64,000 bases of DNA from Trichostrongylus colubriformis (Eukaryota > Nematoda > Chromadorea > Rhabditida > Trichostrongylidae), in the NCBI GenBank assembly GCA_963978905.1, contig OZ022261.1, positions 26,905,686 to 26,969,685 of the forward strand, in the 5' to 3' direction. The stretch's first letter is position 1, and each line of letters opens with the position of its first letter. Positions 24,401 to 34,800 of the stretch are shown here, in pieces. The translations under genes and the position numbers were made by a program. The notes beneath the pieces were generated by a model. That model ran no database searches. It was not told the DNA's origin and was given only the letters and a program-made list of their open reading frames with translations.

Positions 24401-25383
24401 GATACATTGGAATCCAATTAACAATTTTCGGTCTGAAAACGGAACATTTTAGTGCACGCCCCTCCCACAGTGGGCGGAGATTATATACAGTAGGATACCA
24501 CCACTATATTACTTTGGAAATTCAGGGTTCCAGCTTTGTTGCGACGCGAGATATGAGTTTCCCGCCATTCACCTTTCAAGGCTCCTTATCAGACCTTATC
24601 AGTTGCTATCACTTCCGTTCCCTCACCATTGATGTCCCCTTACCACCCCCTATATCACTTCAAAAATTCAGGGTCCCAGCTCTACTGCGGCGCGAGATAT
24701 GAATTTCGTGATAGACGGACGGACATACACACAGACAGACATACTTAGCCGATTATATATAGTAGGATAATTGTAATTCAAACTGCATCATGATTCAATG
24801 AGGTTCTACTGGCTCTGTGATATTAGATGCTCACAGTAGGCCTATAGCAAATAATAAATTAGCACATTTACTATAAATGCACAAGGATGTGCTTGAAAAC
24901 ATTGGGGTTGGGTCAGGTCACGCGAAGCGACTGCTTCCCTCGGCGCGCGGTCAATTCACAGCGAGAGCAGCAAAGCATTAGCTCTCACGGGAACATAATT
25001 CGGGTGGAGTAGTGACCCAATTCGAGCGTGTTGTCGCCCTGGTGCACGACAAGGCGTCCTTGAACTGAAAAGAGGTTTGTTCTCTAGTAGAAAAGCTATC
25101 AGTTCTAATCAAGCCATATCTTCATCCTTGAGAGTGCTATTCTTTAGTGATGGGAATTGGAACACTATTGTATTTCTAGATTTCCGAAAGAAGCAGTGAA
25201 AAAATAAGCTCTTGATTTACAAACTACGAATCATTTGAATGAATTGTTTAATGTGCCAATTCGAAGCTTACTTGTTTCAGGTTTTGCGATTGCCACACGG
25301 GCTCATCGTGTGTGTATCCATCGGACGCGGTCGTTTCACCGTTATCACGTCACACTGGCAAATGCGTCGTGAAAGACCAGTAA
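21418..25383 (+). CDS. Secreted-type cysteine-rich protein, last two exons
   Basis: An exon at 21418-21476 follows the strong acceptor TTTCTGCTTTCAG. It reads KRLCSNDEACGSRSFAGEM and ends AG/GTAAAT in phase 2. The terminal exon at 25281-25383 follows CTTGTTTCAG, completes an Arg codon and reads FCDCHTGSSCVYPSD through GKCVVKDQ to TAA. Joined, the pattern LC-x5-C-x11-CDC-x5-C matches the gene at 9504-12094 residue for residue in spacing. A signal-peptide exon ending in phase 0 must lie upstream of 21418 but was not found. The 3.8 kb intron holds two MITEs and a tandem repeat. Probably a paralogue of the first gene, secreted; function unknown. Confidence 0.6.
22814..22930. repeat. Short MITE family C, copy 1
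   Basis: A 117-bp element with inverted arms: TCACAGCGCTAGATAGGGCG at 22814 and its complement ending 22930. About 43 bp of each arm pair. A second copy is at 30476-30596. Confidence 0.8.
23820..24042. repeat. MITE family D
   Basis: The arms TTGGCCGGCGCACACTACTG at 23820 and CAGTAGTGTGCGCCAGCCAA ending 24042 are inverted. Pairing continues inward through the GCAAAATGGGTT / AACCCATTTTGC blocks, giving about 55-bp arms. The centre is AT-rich and non-coding. Confidence 0.8.
24077..24480 (+). repeat. Two-unit direct repeat with period near 290 bp
   Basis: The block from 24077 (CTTAAATCCATCTTCTCC, then CACATTGGATCCCAATTAAC, TGAAAACGGAACATTTCAAT) recurs from about 24366 with a few changes. Each ends in a C-rich run. 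Copies of a CAGGGTYCCAGCT...GCGAGATATGA block follow at 24526 and 24668, the second ending in GACGGACGGACATACACACA, a run seen at the end of many nematode repeats. Confidence 0.6.
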
Positions 25384-26477
25384 GACGTCAGCCGATGCCA
25401 CCTCGTCATGACACCAGTCATTTTGATCTCTATCGTCATCCTCGTTTAGCAAAATTTCCGATTTTTTGATCTCCATATATTCTCTATTTGTATATAGAAA
25501 GAACGTCAATTATACATGAGAACAATAGTAGTACTACTCTTCTTCCTGTCTCTCATCTCTGGATTAGTAGTATTAAAGTCTCACGAGTGTACAAGCCTTG
25601 CGGTCCGTTGTAGCTAAGCTATTGTTTTGTAATTTGGAGTCGTAGTACTGTACTCACTAGATCTTAGTATCATAACCCTTATATTACACGTATCATGAGC
25701 TTAATAAGGAAACTGACGCGTATCATGCTTATTGTGACTCTGATGATTTAGGAGTATCGATACCAATGCAGTTGTGCACGATCTACTTGGAATCGACATA
25801 TTTGAATGTTATTTTCCACATTGTATCATAAAACATTTGGAATGGAACCTTGTCGGGAGCATGATTGTTACGATTGATCAGACAGGTCTGCTTGTGACCT
25901 GCCACGAGTTTTAGGAAAGATTGATGGTAAAGTTGTGGTGCCATCGGATTTGGTTCCAATTGTCGAACCTGGTCAGAGAGCGCAATATCCTAAATCATTG
26001 TATGATTGTACATAGAGATGGGTGGGTAATGTAAATTCGACGTCCCGGTTTTTTGCGATAACCTGATTCCATTAAAAAATCGGCTCAATGTAATTTGAGA
26101 GAAATCACATCCTACGTAATTTTTTGAGTTCCACAATTTTCCTATAGATGACATGTTAGTCTCTGGCCCCATTCTATTCCAGGCCGAAATGACAGGTTTG
26201 TCACTTTATGAGGCTTCACCTGCAAAAAGTCATAACTCAACCCTTGCTGTATCTAATCTTCCAGGATCCGCCCTCTTCGATTCATCACATTTTTGCCAGC
26301 AGAACTGCATACTTCACTTTATCGAAAGATTGGGTTGTGCGAAATTGTAAAAAGTGGATTTCAACTCATCATGATTCCTCGACACATCGTTCATGAAAGA
26401 GCTAGTATCCATATGTTCACAGAAACTAATCTGCCAGTACCAGGTCTGGCAGATGTGGCGGTTAAGTTCTAGGAGAG

Positions 26478-26527
26478 TTTCTAGGAATTGGACGAATGCT
26501 GCGATATCATCGTCCAATTCCTAGAAA
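26478..26527. repeat. Perfect 18-bp hairpin
   Basis: TTTCTAGGAATTGGACGA at 26478-26495 pairs exactly with 26510-26527 across a 14-nt loop. It lies in a region with no recognised gene. Confidence 0.75.
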
Positions 26528-26892
26528 GTCATTTGCAAACTATGCGGTCGTGCACGAGGTAGGTGCCGCATTTTGCACGGCACGCATTTTCAAAGTTTCG
26601 AGTGGTTACTCAAGGTGGTCAGCAAATTTCTAAGCTAGGAGTAGAACTTCCACCCATCCTCTTCCGTACTCGTTGAACCAATAATAGTAAATATCATTTA
26701 TGACGGGAGTTTATCACCTGATTTCATTTGAAGCTTCCCTTATATGACTCAGCCTCCTCGATAAAACAGCAATTACATTATCCCGTAACTTACTTTCAGG
26801 TGGACTGCATGTGAATTCAGGTGGGATTTGTGATGACATATCTGCTCTGCATAATGATACAGCCACGCATGAATGTCCGAAAACTCCCTCAG

Positions 26893-27012
26893 GTTCGTAC
26901 GCCATTCCCCCTACAGAGCTTTGTCCAGGTTGTTCCTTTTGATGAAAGAGGCTTCAGCTATGAGGACCCGAACGCCTGCCGGCACTATCGCACGTGGGAC
27001 AGACTTAATTAG
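26893..27012 (+). CDS. Possible terminal exon of an unidentified gene
   Basis: After the acceptor AAACTCCCTCAG the frame reads VRTPFPLQSFVQVVPFDERG and on to CRHYRTWDRLN before TAG, 39 codons. Composition looks protein-like, but neither an upstream exon nor a polyadenylation signal was tied to it, and no family is recognised. Confidence 0.25.
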   Translation, partial: VRTPFPLQSFVQVVPFDERGFSYEDPNACRHYRTWDRLN

Positions 27013-29798
27013 GAACTTCAAAAGAGGTGATGTTTTGGTGTGGGGTTAAATAATCATACGAATTTTCGTTTTGTTCCCGGAAAGATGAACCATCCGAACA
27101 CCGACTCTTCGTGTGTCGTACCCTCCTCTCTCCTCATGCGTTTCGAAATCTCCACCAAAATCTTGTTTCATGCAAGTCATGTCATCCGGAGCACTGAATC
27201 ATGGTGAAGCCGTCACCAAATGGACTTTCTGGGCCGGATGACGAATGGCCTGCATCTTCATCTGATGGAAGATTACTTGAGATTTCATGGTGAAAAGAAT
27301 TTGGGCCGACTGGAGAAGTCAGGGAGTTTGGAGAGACTGTCATCGAAGCGCGGCAGCTAGTGGACTAAAAACATCCTGAAGAAACTCATATGGACCTACA
27401 ACCCCAAAATTTATGGCTATTCGAAGGGATGGAGGACCAGATGATCGCAGAATCACAATTTCTCTCTTTTTCGTTGTTTCTCGGTTGACGAACGCCTCAA
27501 ACTCTTCAGTGGCCCGTTTTGCACTTCAGCGAGAGATCCGCGCGATGTTGTCCGTCAAGCTACTATTTAAGTGAAGAACCCCTCCGAAAAATTCCACTTT
27601 TCTTTCGAGCTTTCACGTCGGCTAATCAAGATGCACGAAAATGGAACATTCACAGAACGGAAATGATTGCCATACCGAACTTAGTTGAATTGAAGGGCTT
27701 TGTCTAACATCTGTATCACGATAATTTCACAGTAGAGTTCATAATCAAATGTTTAACGAGTGGCTTTTTTGTTCAACCTACACGGATGATGCACATCCGT
27801 GCACTTTCGAACACAACGCTCACATCCCTCACTTCCCTGTAAGTTCGCTCATCACAAAAGGAACACTAGCTTGTTAAGCATTCTTCTTCTGAATCGGAAC
27901 ATTGCCAGTCATGCTTAAATGCCGAAAATACTAATGCTAACAGAGTAAAGCTGCACTTTCAAGAATCAGAAACCTGTGAGTACTCGGCAGTATTAAGTGA
28001 AGTGTGAACACCTGGTCACATGCAAGCCGCAAACCATTTGAACCACATGCTTATCGGCAGCGGCAGTTTCATGTGTGTGCCATATAGATGTGCAACGGGA
28101 CATTCGAATTTGGTCTGGGCACAAGAGGAGGCAGTACAGCACGACCAGCAGGACGCCTGTCACGCGCGGTGACGAAATTCGTGTGAAGCGGTGACTCGAT
28201 TCGAGGGTCCTGTCGCTATCCAGCTAGTGCGATTAACCAAGGAAATTAAGAGCCTACGGTAAAAAAAACACTGAGGTCAAACCAATTTCGTAAAAAAAAG
28301 TAAGAGAAATAAGAACCTAATAAAACTCAGTACTCATATTTCAAAACAAAAGCGTCAATATAAGAACCTAACAAATTCAATACTTATATTTCGAAACGAA
28401 AGCCCCGCCGACCTTGGTAATGTGCTCGCCCTCTGATGACAAAGGAGAAGTCTTAAAAGTCATGCAAGTTGCGGCAGAGATAAAGGATGAAAAAACAAGA
28501 GTAAAAAAGTTAGAAACTGAACAGGAATGCGCTCTACTGCGCCCCATCTAATGGCCGCGTTCCCTGTTGCGATAGTGACGCGGCGATAGATTGGGCATGT
28601 TATCTTCCCCATACTAAATGTGGACATTTTTTGAATACCTGAAACTTTACTTAGACTCCTCCTTTCGAAGTTCTATACAATTTTCTCAATAACTTGCTTA
28701 GACCAATCTATAATTGCTTATCGGTTTCGCTAATGGTTGCGTAGTTCTCGATATGGGTATCCAGTCGAGGAAAATTCTGAAAAATTTTGAAGTGTTTCAT
28801 TTCAAATGGTCATAACTTTCTTCAAACTCAACCATATGGATGCGGTCTTGTAATCCGCGGTCTGCGAGGTTGTCACCTTCAAATGACTACCTGAACAATA
28901 CCATATCTTTGGCATGAAAGAAGTTACTTTGAAGGAAGCCACTCGAAGGAATTTATTTTGTCGAAGTTGCGAGATCTTCCCACGAATCATTGGAAAAAAA
29001 TGATCCATTTTGTCTGTTACACCTCCAGCACGCATGAGGATTTCCTTCCCATTCTCAGTGAATACAAATGCCTTTCCGGACCGCATGGTGGCTTGCTAGC
29101 ACTAGTTTACGTGGCTGCAAGGATATGGAAGAAGTCCATATCAGCCAGTTTTTCATTTTCATCCCATAGTTTCTAAAGTATTCATCAACGTTGGTACCCG
29201 TGGATAGGTACCGCTTCCCACGGTTAATCGGTGACTTCTGGAGGCGCTTCTGTACGTGATTTCGGTGCCAGCGGACCAACGAAAGGGTTATTGGCAATGG
29301 CCCGCTTGGATGTGGATCGCGCCATGCATCGGGTTTACATGATGAGTAAGTTGAATTAGTTTCGGGTTCGAACCAAGTTAGTCAGTCCTATCACATCTCC
29401 TCCTTTACACTTTGGACCCTCAGCCTGAGAAATTCCGTCGATCATTGCCTACCTCAACGATTACGACCCCCTCCCCTCCCAGCGGACCAAATACGACCCC
29501 TTTCCCTGTGGAGGCTTGACTCTAGTAGTGAGTATGAGCCTCTGGCCTTACTTGCTAAAATGAAAGCATGCTTCATGTTATAAAAACTACGTCAAGGTTG
29601 TTACAGCAGTTGAAGACCGTCCAAAAAGTCACGTTTTCTTCATCAGAACTATTGTTTCAGGAGGCGTAGTAGGTGAGCTTGAGGACAGGGAGGGGGAGGA
29701 AGAGAGAAACCCTTTGACGCGAGCATGCCACGTCTCTAAGCGTGGCATTCGACTGCGCGACAACGAAGGTAGACACTTCTTTCTCTCTTCTATGTCTG
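27013..29798. other. Gene-poor stretch with a small tandem duplication
   Basis: The only clear structure is a two-unit duplication at 28308-28407: AAGAACCTAATAAAACTCAG and the following TACTCATATTTCAAAACAAA recur 50 bp later with few changes. A block at 28170-28215 resembles 24990-25040 (ATTCGAG then TGTCGC after GTGAC). Minus-strand open frames at 29297-28802 have no recognised motif. Confidence 0.4.
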
Positions 29799-30030
29799 CC
29801 CGGGTGTATGTCATCAGGAGAGAAGATTCGCTTCGCGGCGTTCGGCATGCGACGCGGTGATGCGAGCTATGCGCGCCGTATTATATGGGTCTCAAACGAT
29901 GATGGTGCTTTACGCCTTATTCTAGGCGTAATCGCTACAGCACTCAGCACGTCGCCCCTATCTCGCACAGTTCCGTCGCGCGTCGAACGCGGCCAAGCAA
30001 ATTTCCTGGCCTAATGGCACACACCCGTGC
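29799..30030. repeat. MITE family B, diverged copy
   Basis: Inverted ends CCGGGTGTATGTCATCAGGA near 29800 and TGGCACACACCCGTGC near 30014, with the family hallmark GCGAGCTATGCGCGCCGTAT near 29862. Confidence 0.65.
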
Positions 30031-30475
30031 CTACCCGCATGGTCGTACACCAGAAGGACAAGCACGTGGCATCCTCGAGCTCCTTTGACTTTACGCTTAG
30101 GCAAATGTAGGCCAGTCCAAGCCTGCCACATCAGAAGGACCAGCTATTTCAACTTTTACATGAAAAAAAAAAAACTTGCTCGGACATGGGACCTTTCTCC
30201 CCTTTGAGGTGTTGAGGAAGTGCTAGTGAGGTTATTCTTATGGGATACCGATGCTGGCAGCGCACGCATTGCCAGCAATCGCGCCGCGCAGTGGCAGTGA
30301 CATCACCCAGTACGCGCTGCATGCGCGTGCTTGCTGTCGGTGAGCTTAACCGTGGTGCCCCTCAAAACAGTCTACTTGGCAGGGCCGACTAATCAATTCT
30401 GAAAAGGTTTGGATTATTTTTCCATTGGCATATTACGAAAAATCCGCTTCAAATAGACTAAACAGCCAACAGTCC

Positions 30476-30596
30476 ATTTCAGAGCGCTAGATAGGGCGTG
30501 GCCTGAGTGGCGAAAGAGAGATTGTGTGACGGGGTGAAAGAGTTTGATACACTCTCACCCAAGTCCGTGGCCACGCCCTATCAAGCGCTACGAAAT
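30476..30596. repeat. Short MITE family C, copy 2
   Basis: TTTCAGAGCGCTAGATAGGG at 30476 and the complement ending near 30596. It matches the element at 22814-22930 along its length. Confidence 0.75.
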
Positions 30597-30793
30597 CAGT
30601 GGTTTGGGTATTCGCCTAAGCCTAGGGAGATGGAATCTCTTTCCCCAAGGCTTGGCCACCATAGGATGGAAGAAAAAGCACGAGTCTGCTTCATCAGAAT
30701 CGTTTATTTGCAGAATACGAACCCGATTCGGCTGACGCTGTGGCTTCTCTGCGCTCTAGTCATAGCGTTAGAGACGGAGATCATAGTGCAGTG

Positions 30794-31020
30794 CCCGGGT
30801 GTATATCGTTAGGACAGAAACGTCGCGTGGCCATGTTCGGCACGCGACGGGATGGTGCGAGCTATGCGCGCCGTATTGGATGGGTCTTGAAGTGCTCTAC
30901 GCCTCATTCTATGCGTAATCGCTTCAGGACTCAACTAATACGGCGCGCATAGCTCGCACCATTCCGTCGCGTGCCGAACATGGCCACGCGACGTTTCTGT
31001 CCTAACGATATACACCCTGC
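30794..31020. repeat. MITE family B, near-perfect palindrome
   Basis: The left arm GGGTGTATATCGTTAGGACA, then CGTCGCGTGGCCATGTTCGG and GCGAGCTATGCGCGCCGTAT, recurs in reverse complement from about 30937 to 31016 almost without mismatch. It is the best preserved family B copy here. A C run follows at 31026-31036. Confidence 0.8.
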
Positions 31021-31844
31021 AGTGCCCCCCCCCCCCCTAACTCCAACAGCATCCTGATTTTCCATTACTTCTCTGCTAGCCCTTTTCAGAAGGAAAGGAA
31101 AACAAATTTATTCGCAAGCTTCGAGAAAAAACATGTATGAAAACAAAAGCGCAAATCAAAAATGATATGTTGCTCAACAAAAAAGTCGAAAAAGTATTGT
31201 TGTTCTTTATACAATGACTAGATTTCCCATTCAGCGAATTGTTATGATGAGTCATACATTTAGAGAAAAGGAACAACATCGCTACATACAAATGAACGAA
31301 ATGTGTGTATCACAAGGAAACAAAAAAAAAAAGAAAAAAGAAGTGAAATGAAACAAAAGATACACTCCGCTTCACTGGAACCTAACGGCTACAATTGCTG
31401 TGTAGACACGCTTCTAGCACAACGATCAACTATCCAATAGCGATAAAATGTACTGACAAACAAAATTTTAGACGCTAGACGAAGAAGCTGAATAGTAATG
31501 GCAGTTGGATAATGACACGGTCGCGAAAATGAGCATAACAGAGCGCAATGCGTTTAGTGCAAAGCCTTAACCGTACGTCGGCGAGCAAACACCGTGATAC
31601 ACAAGCGCACATATTGAATTAATAAATTGTCTTGTTCAAGTTTTGCAAAGCACCACGTTGCTCACGCATCGAACGACGGTTACAGCAAAAGTGTTACAGC
31701 GAAAATAACCCAATTCATTGAAAAGCTCGAAATGAAGAAAACAAAGCTTTCGAGGAAGCTTACAAAGCAGCTTCTGGCCGGCGCAACAAACTCGAAATGA
31801 ATTCAGTTATAAGTTGCATTAAGTTGTTCTGCTCCGCTCCTCCC

Positions 31845-34800
31845 CTAGTCTGCCGACCTAGGATCGTCGTAGTCTTCAAAGTCTGGATCGGAATACTCAG
31901 TAAATCTGTTCGGAGTAGGGCGATTCCTGAAGCAACAGTCTCAAGGTCAGACTTTTTGACACGTATCAAAAGGGCAACAGTTAGAGGATTGGAACAGAAG
32001 GTTACGGCATAAATAAGGTGGGGTGTGGTTTCAGGTAATACATACATATTGCTGAGGTAATGTTGAGACAAAACATGCATCCTCACATTCGTCTTTCTCT
32101 GATTTCACGTATCCTTCTGAATTCAACGATAACGTCACAGAACAAGAAAACAGCACTAGACGTGGACATAAAGAGGACCACAAAGAGACACATGATACAT
32201 GTAATTGAGACTAGGAGTTTGTCTCACCTGTTGATACTGTCGAGACTGATGGGGTTACTGTCTCTAACTTGTTTTCCTAGACTCTCGAATCGTTGCTCCC
32301 AGAATTTCGGCGTACGCAAAGCGGCACTGAGATACGACGAGCCATTCGTGCGCCAGTCAGAATCACCCTTAAAATTCTATTTGAGTGGACAGCTGAATCG
32401 ACATTGACCTATTACTGTAAGAAGAACATTTTGAAAAGAAAAGAATAAGTGACGAAGACCTTGGAAACATAAAGGCTACAAGGCTGCCAAAAATGGGCGC
32501 ATTATTCATATGGGGTGAAGCCTCATGGGGCCTATCGGGATGGGGCAATGCGAACGCACTATATTGAGAAAGCAAAGTGCGAGCTGTAGTCTTGCGATAA
32601 TGAAATTTTCGGATACAATTCAATCCACAGTAAAATTTACTGCGAATTACAGTAAAAAAAGAAGTCAACAAAATGAAATAGAAAATGACGTTATGGTGGT
32701 ATCGTAGGTGTCCATATACATTTACTGTGTGCAGCGGAGAAGGAGCCGATACAACGTCGTGAGCGCAATGCGACGCCGCGAGTAGTTACCACTTATGCTG
32801 ACACACGGTGAACCCTCCTAGCCACCGTCGTTAAGCAGGAAGGACGCGATTTTGCGAAGTCTCTCCCTGTACACATCTACTGCACTTATTTGGAACTTCT
32901 CATGGTTCACAAGCTCCTTCCTTTCGTTTTCTCTTTCTCTTCATTCATTTTGAGGGTGCACTTGCCTTTATGTTATTTCGACAGACTTGGTTTCATCGCA
33001 GTTATTGTTGCGAAGGCTAATTGCAAGCGCAATCTCCGAAAAGCTCTTCCAAAGCAGGCAGTACCGCGGAGCGAAAAGCAAAAATGCAAAAAATGCAGTA
33101 GCAAAAATTTACTTAAAAGAATCGTCCACGGAAAATGAGTTTTTGCGTTACCCATTTATTTATGTTGTATTTGCATAGTAAGGGCCGCATGCAAAGTTTC
33201 ACGCGAAAAAGTGAGAATTCGGCTGATACAGGCCTCCGATTCCGGGCCAGGTGGGCGGGGCCTCCGAGTTAAAGCCCCGTCCCGTCTTCCGACGCAGTCG
33301 AAAACGCATCGTAGGAACAGAAAGATACGTAAAAAGTCCCATTCTCCGTTTCCGACGGTCGCGGACGACGAGACGGGGCTTTTACTCGGAGGCCCCGCCC
33401 ACCTGGCCCGGAGTTGGGGGGGGCTGTATCTCAGCCGAATGCTCACTTTCTCGCTGAAACTTTGCACGCGGCCCTTACTATGCAAATACAACATAAATAA
33501 ATGGGTAACGCAAAAACTCATTTTCTGTGGACGATCCCTCTAACTGCAAAAGCGAAATGTTAAAAAAGGGAAAATAAAAACAAAAGCCTCAGAAGATTAA
33601 TCAATGGCAGCAAGATGATCAGGAAGGCACGTAATCTTGAGCTTTCTTGGAATACGATAGTTGACATACTAAGTAGTGCAATGTTCAGAAAAGAAAACGG
33701 AATGAAGTGGTCAAAAGCCGTAAAAAACGGTCCTCTCTTTTCCACCGATGTTTATTGTAAGAGAGGACGTGCTTTCGCGCGTTCTGCATCACTGAAGGGG
33801 TGATGCGAACGTCGAGGTCTGCTATGAGTATTTTCACGTGCCGCCTTCCCCGGCCATTTTGCCTCTGTCAACATTCGCCTCACCGAAATGTAGCCAGGCA
33901 AGGAAGCGATATAGACTCTGAGGCGTGCTTCTCAACGCGTGTCTCGCACAAATCGTATTTTTGAGTTGCCAGTTTATTTACCGAAAACATATCTTCTGCC
34001 AGAGACCGCGTACGTTACCCGGAAGTACACCACCGTAAGCTACGCGCACACGTCGTACAGAAACTCTTCCCCTTGGCTTTTCACCATATAATACTGGGTG
34101 GGGGTCGACAGGTCGAATTTCCGCTTGCGGCGTCGCACTCGCGGCGCCTTCGTCAATACGAGTCGTTGGGAATTGCGCTGAAGACGCAATGGGCTGGTAC
34201 CGTTAGGGACCTTTAAAGATTGCAAGTTGAAAGCTGCGAGATTTTGCCTACCTTTGAAGGTCCCTCACGGTACCAGCTCATTGCGTCTTGAGCGGAATTC
34301 CAAACAACTCGTACTAGTCGCGCTGCTCGCCGCGGGCAGTCGCGCGGGAATTCGACCTATCTACCCCACCCTAGAATACTGAAAGCAAGCCGTCTCAAAA
34401 GGAAACAGGGCAGTCATATCGGGATGTCTGGTAACTAAGTTACGTACTCAGTAAATGAACACTGGTCTCTCCAGCATGCGGTGATAAGAACTCATGATAA
34501 ACTTAAATAACTATGCAAGTCTTAAGAAAGGTTCAATTCGATAGTAGATTGATTACAGATTCCCTCATACCTTCGTGAACATATAGCCAGAGACGGGGGC
34601 TGAGCCCTTAGCACTGACTTCGCCAAGCAATTTTTTCTCCCATTCTTGTGGTCTAAACAGGAAGAAAAAATAGTGAGATCAGTGAAATCCTTAAGAAGCA
34701 CAAAATCATTGAGAATGAACGGAGAATTGCCTCACCCTCGAGGAGTGTACTTTCCTTCTGGTCGCTTGAATAAGTCTACGGAATGTTGCAAATCAAAGTC

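Noticed and set aside
28802..29297. Two adjacent minus-strand open frames
   Set aside because: No transposase or host-protein motif could be recognised and the frames do not join at splice sites.
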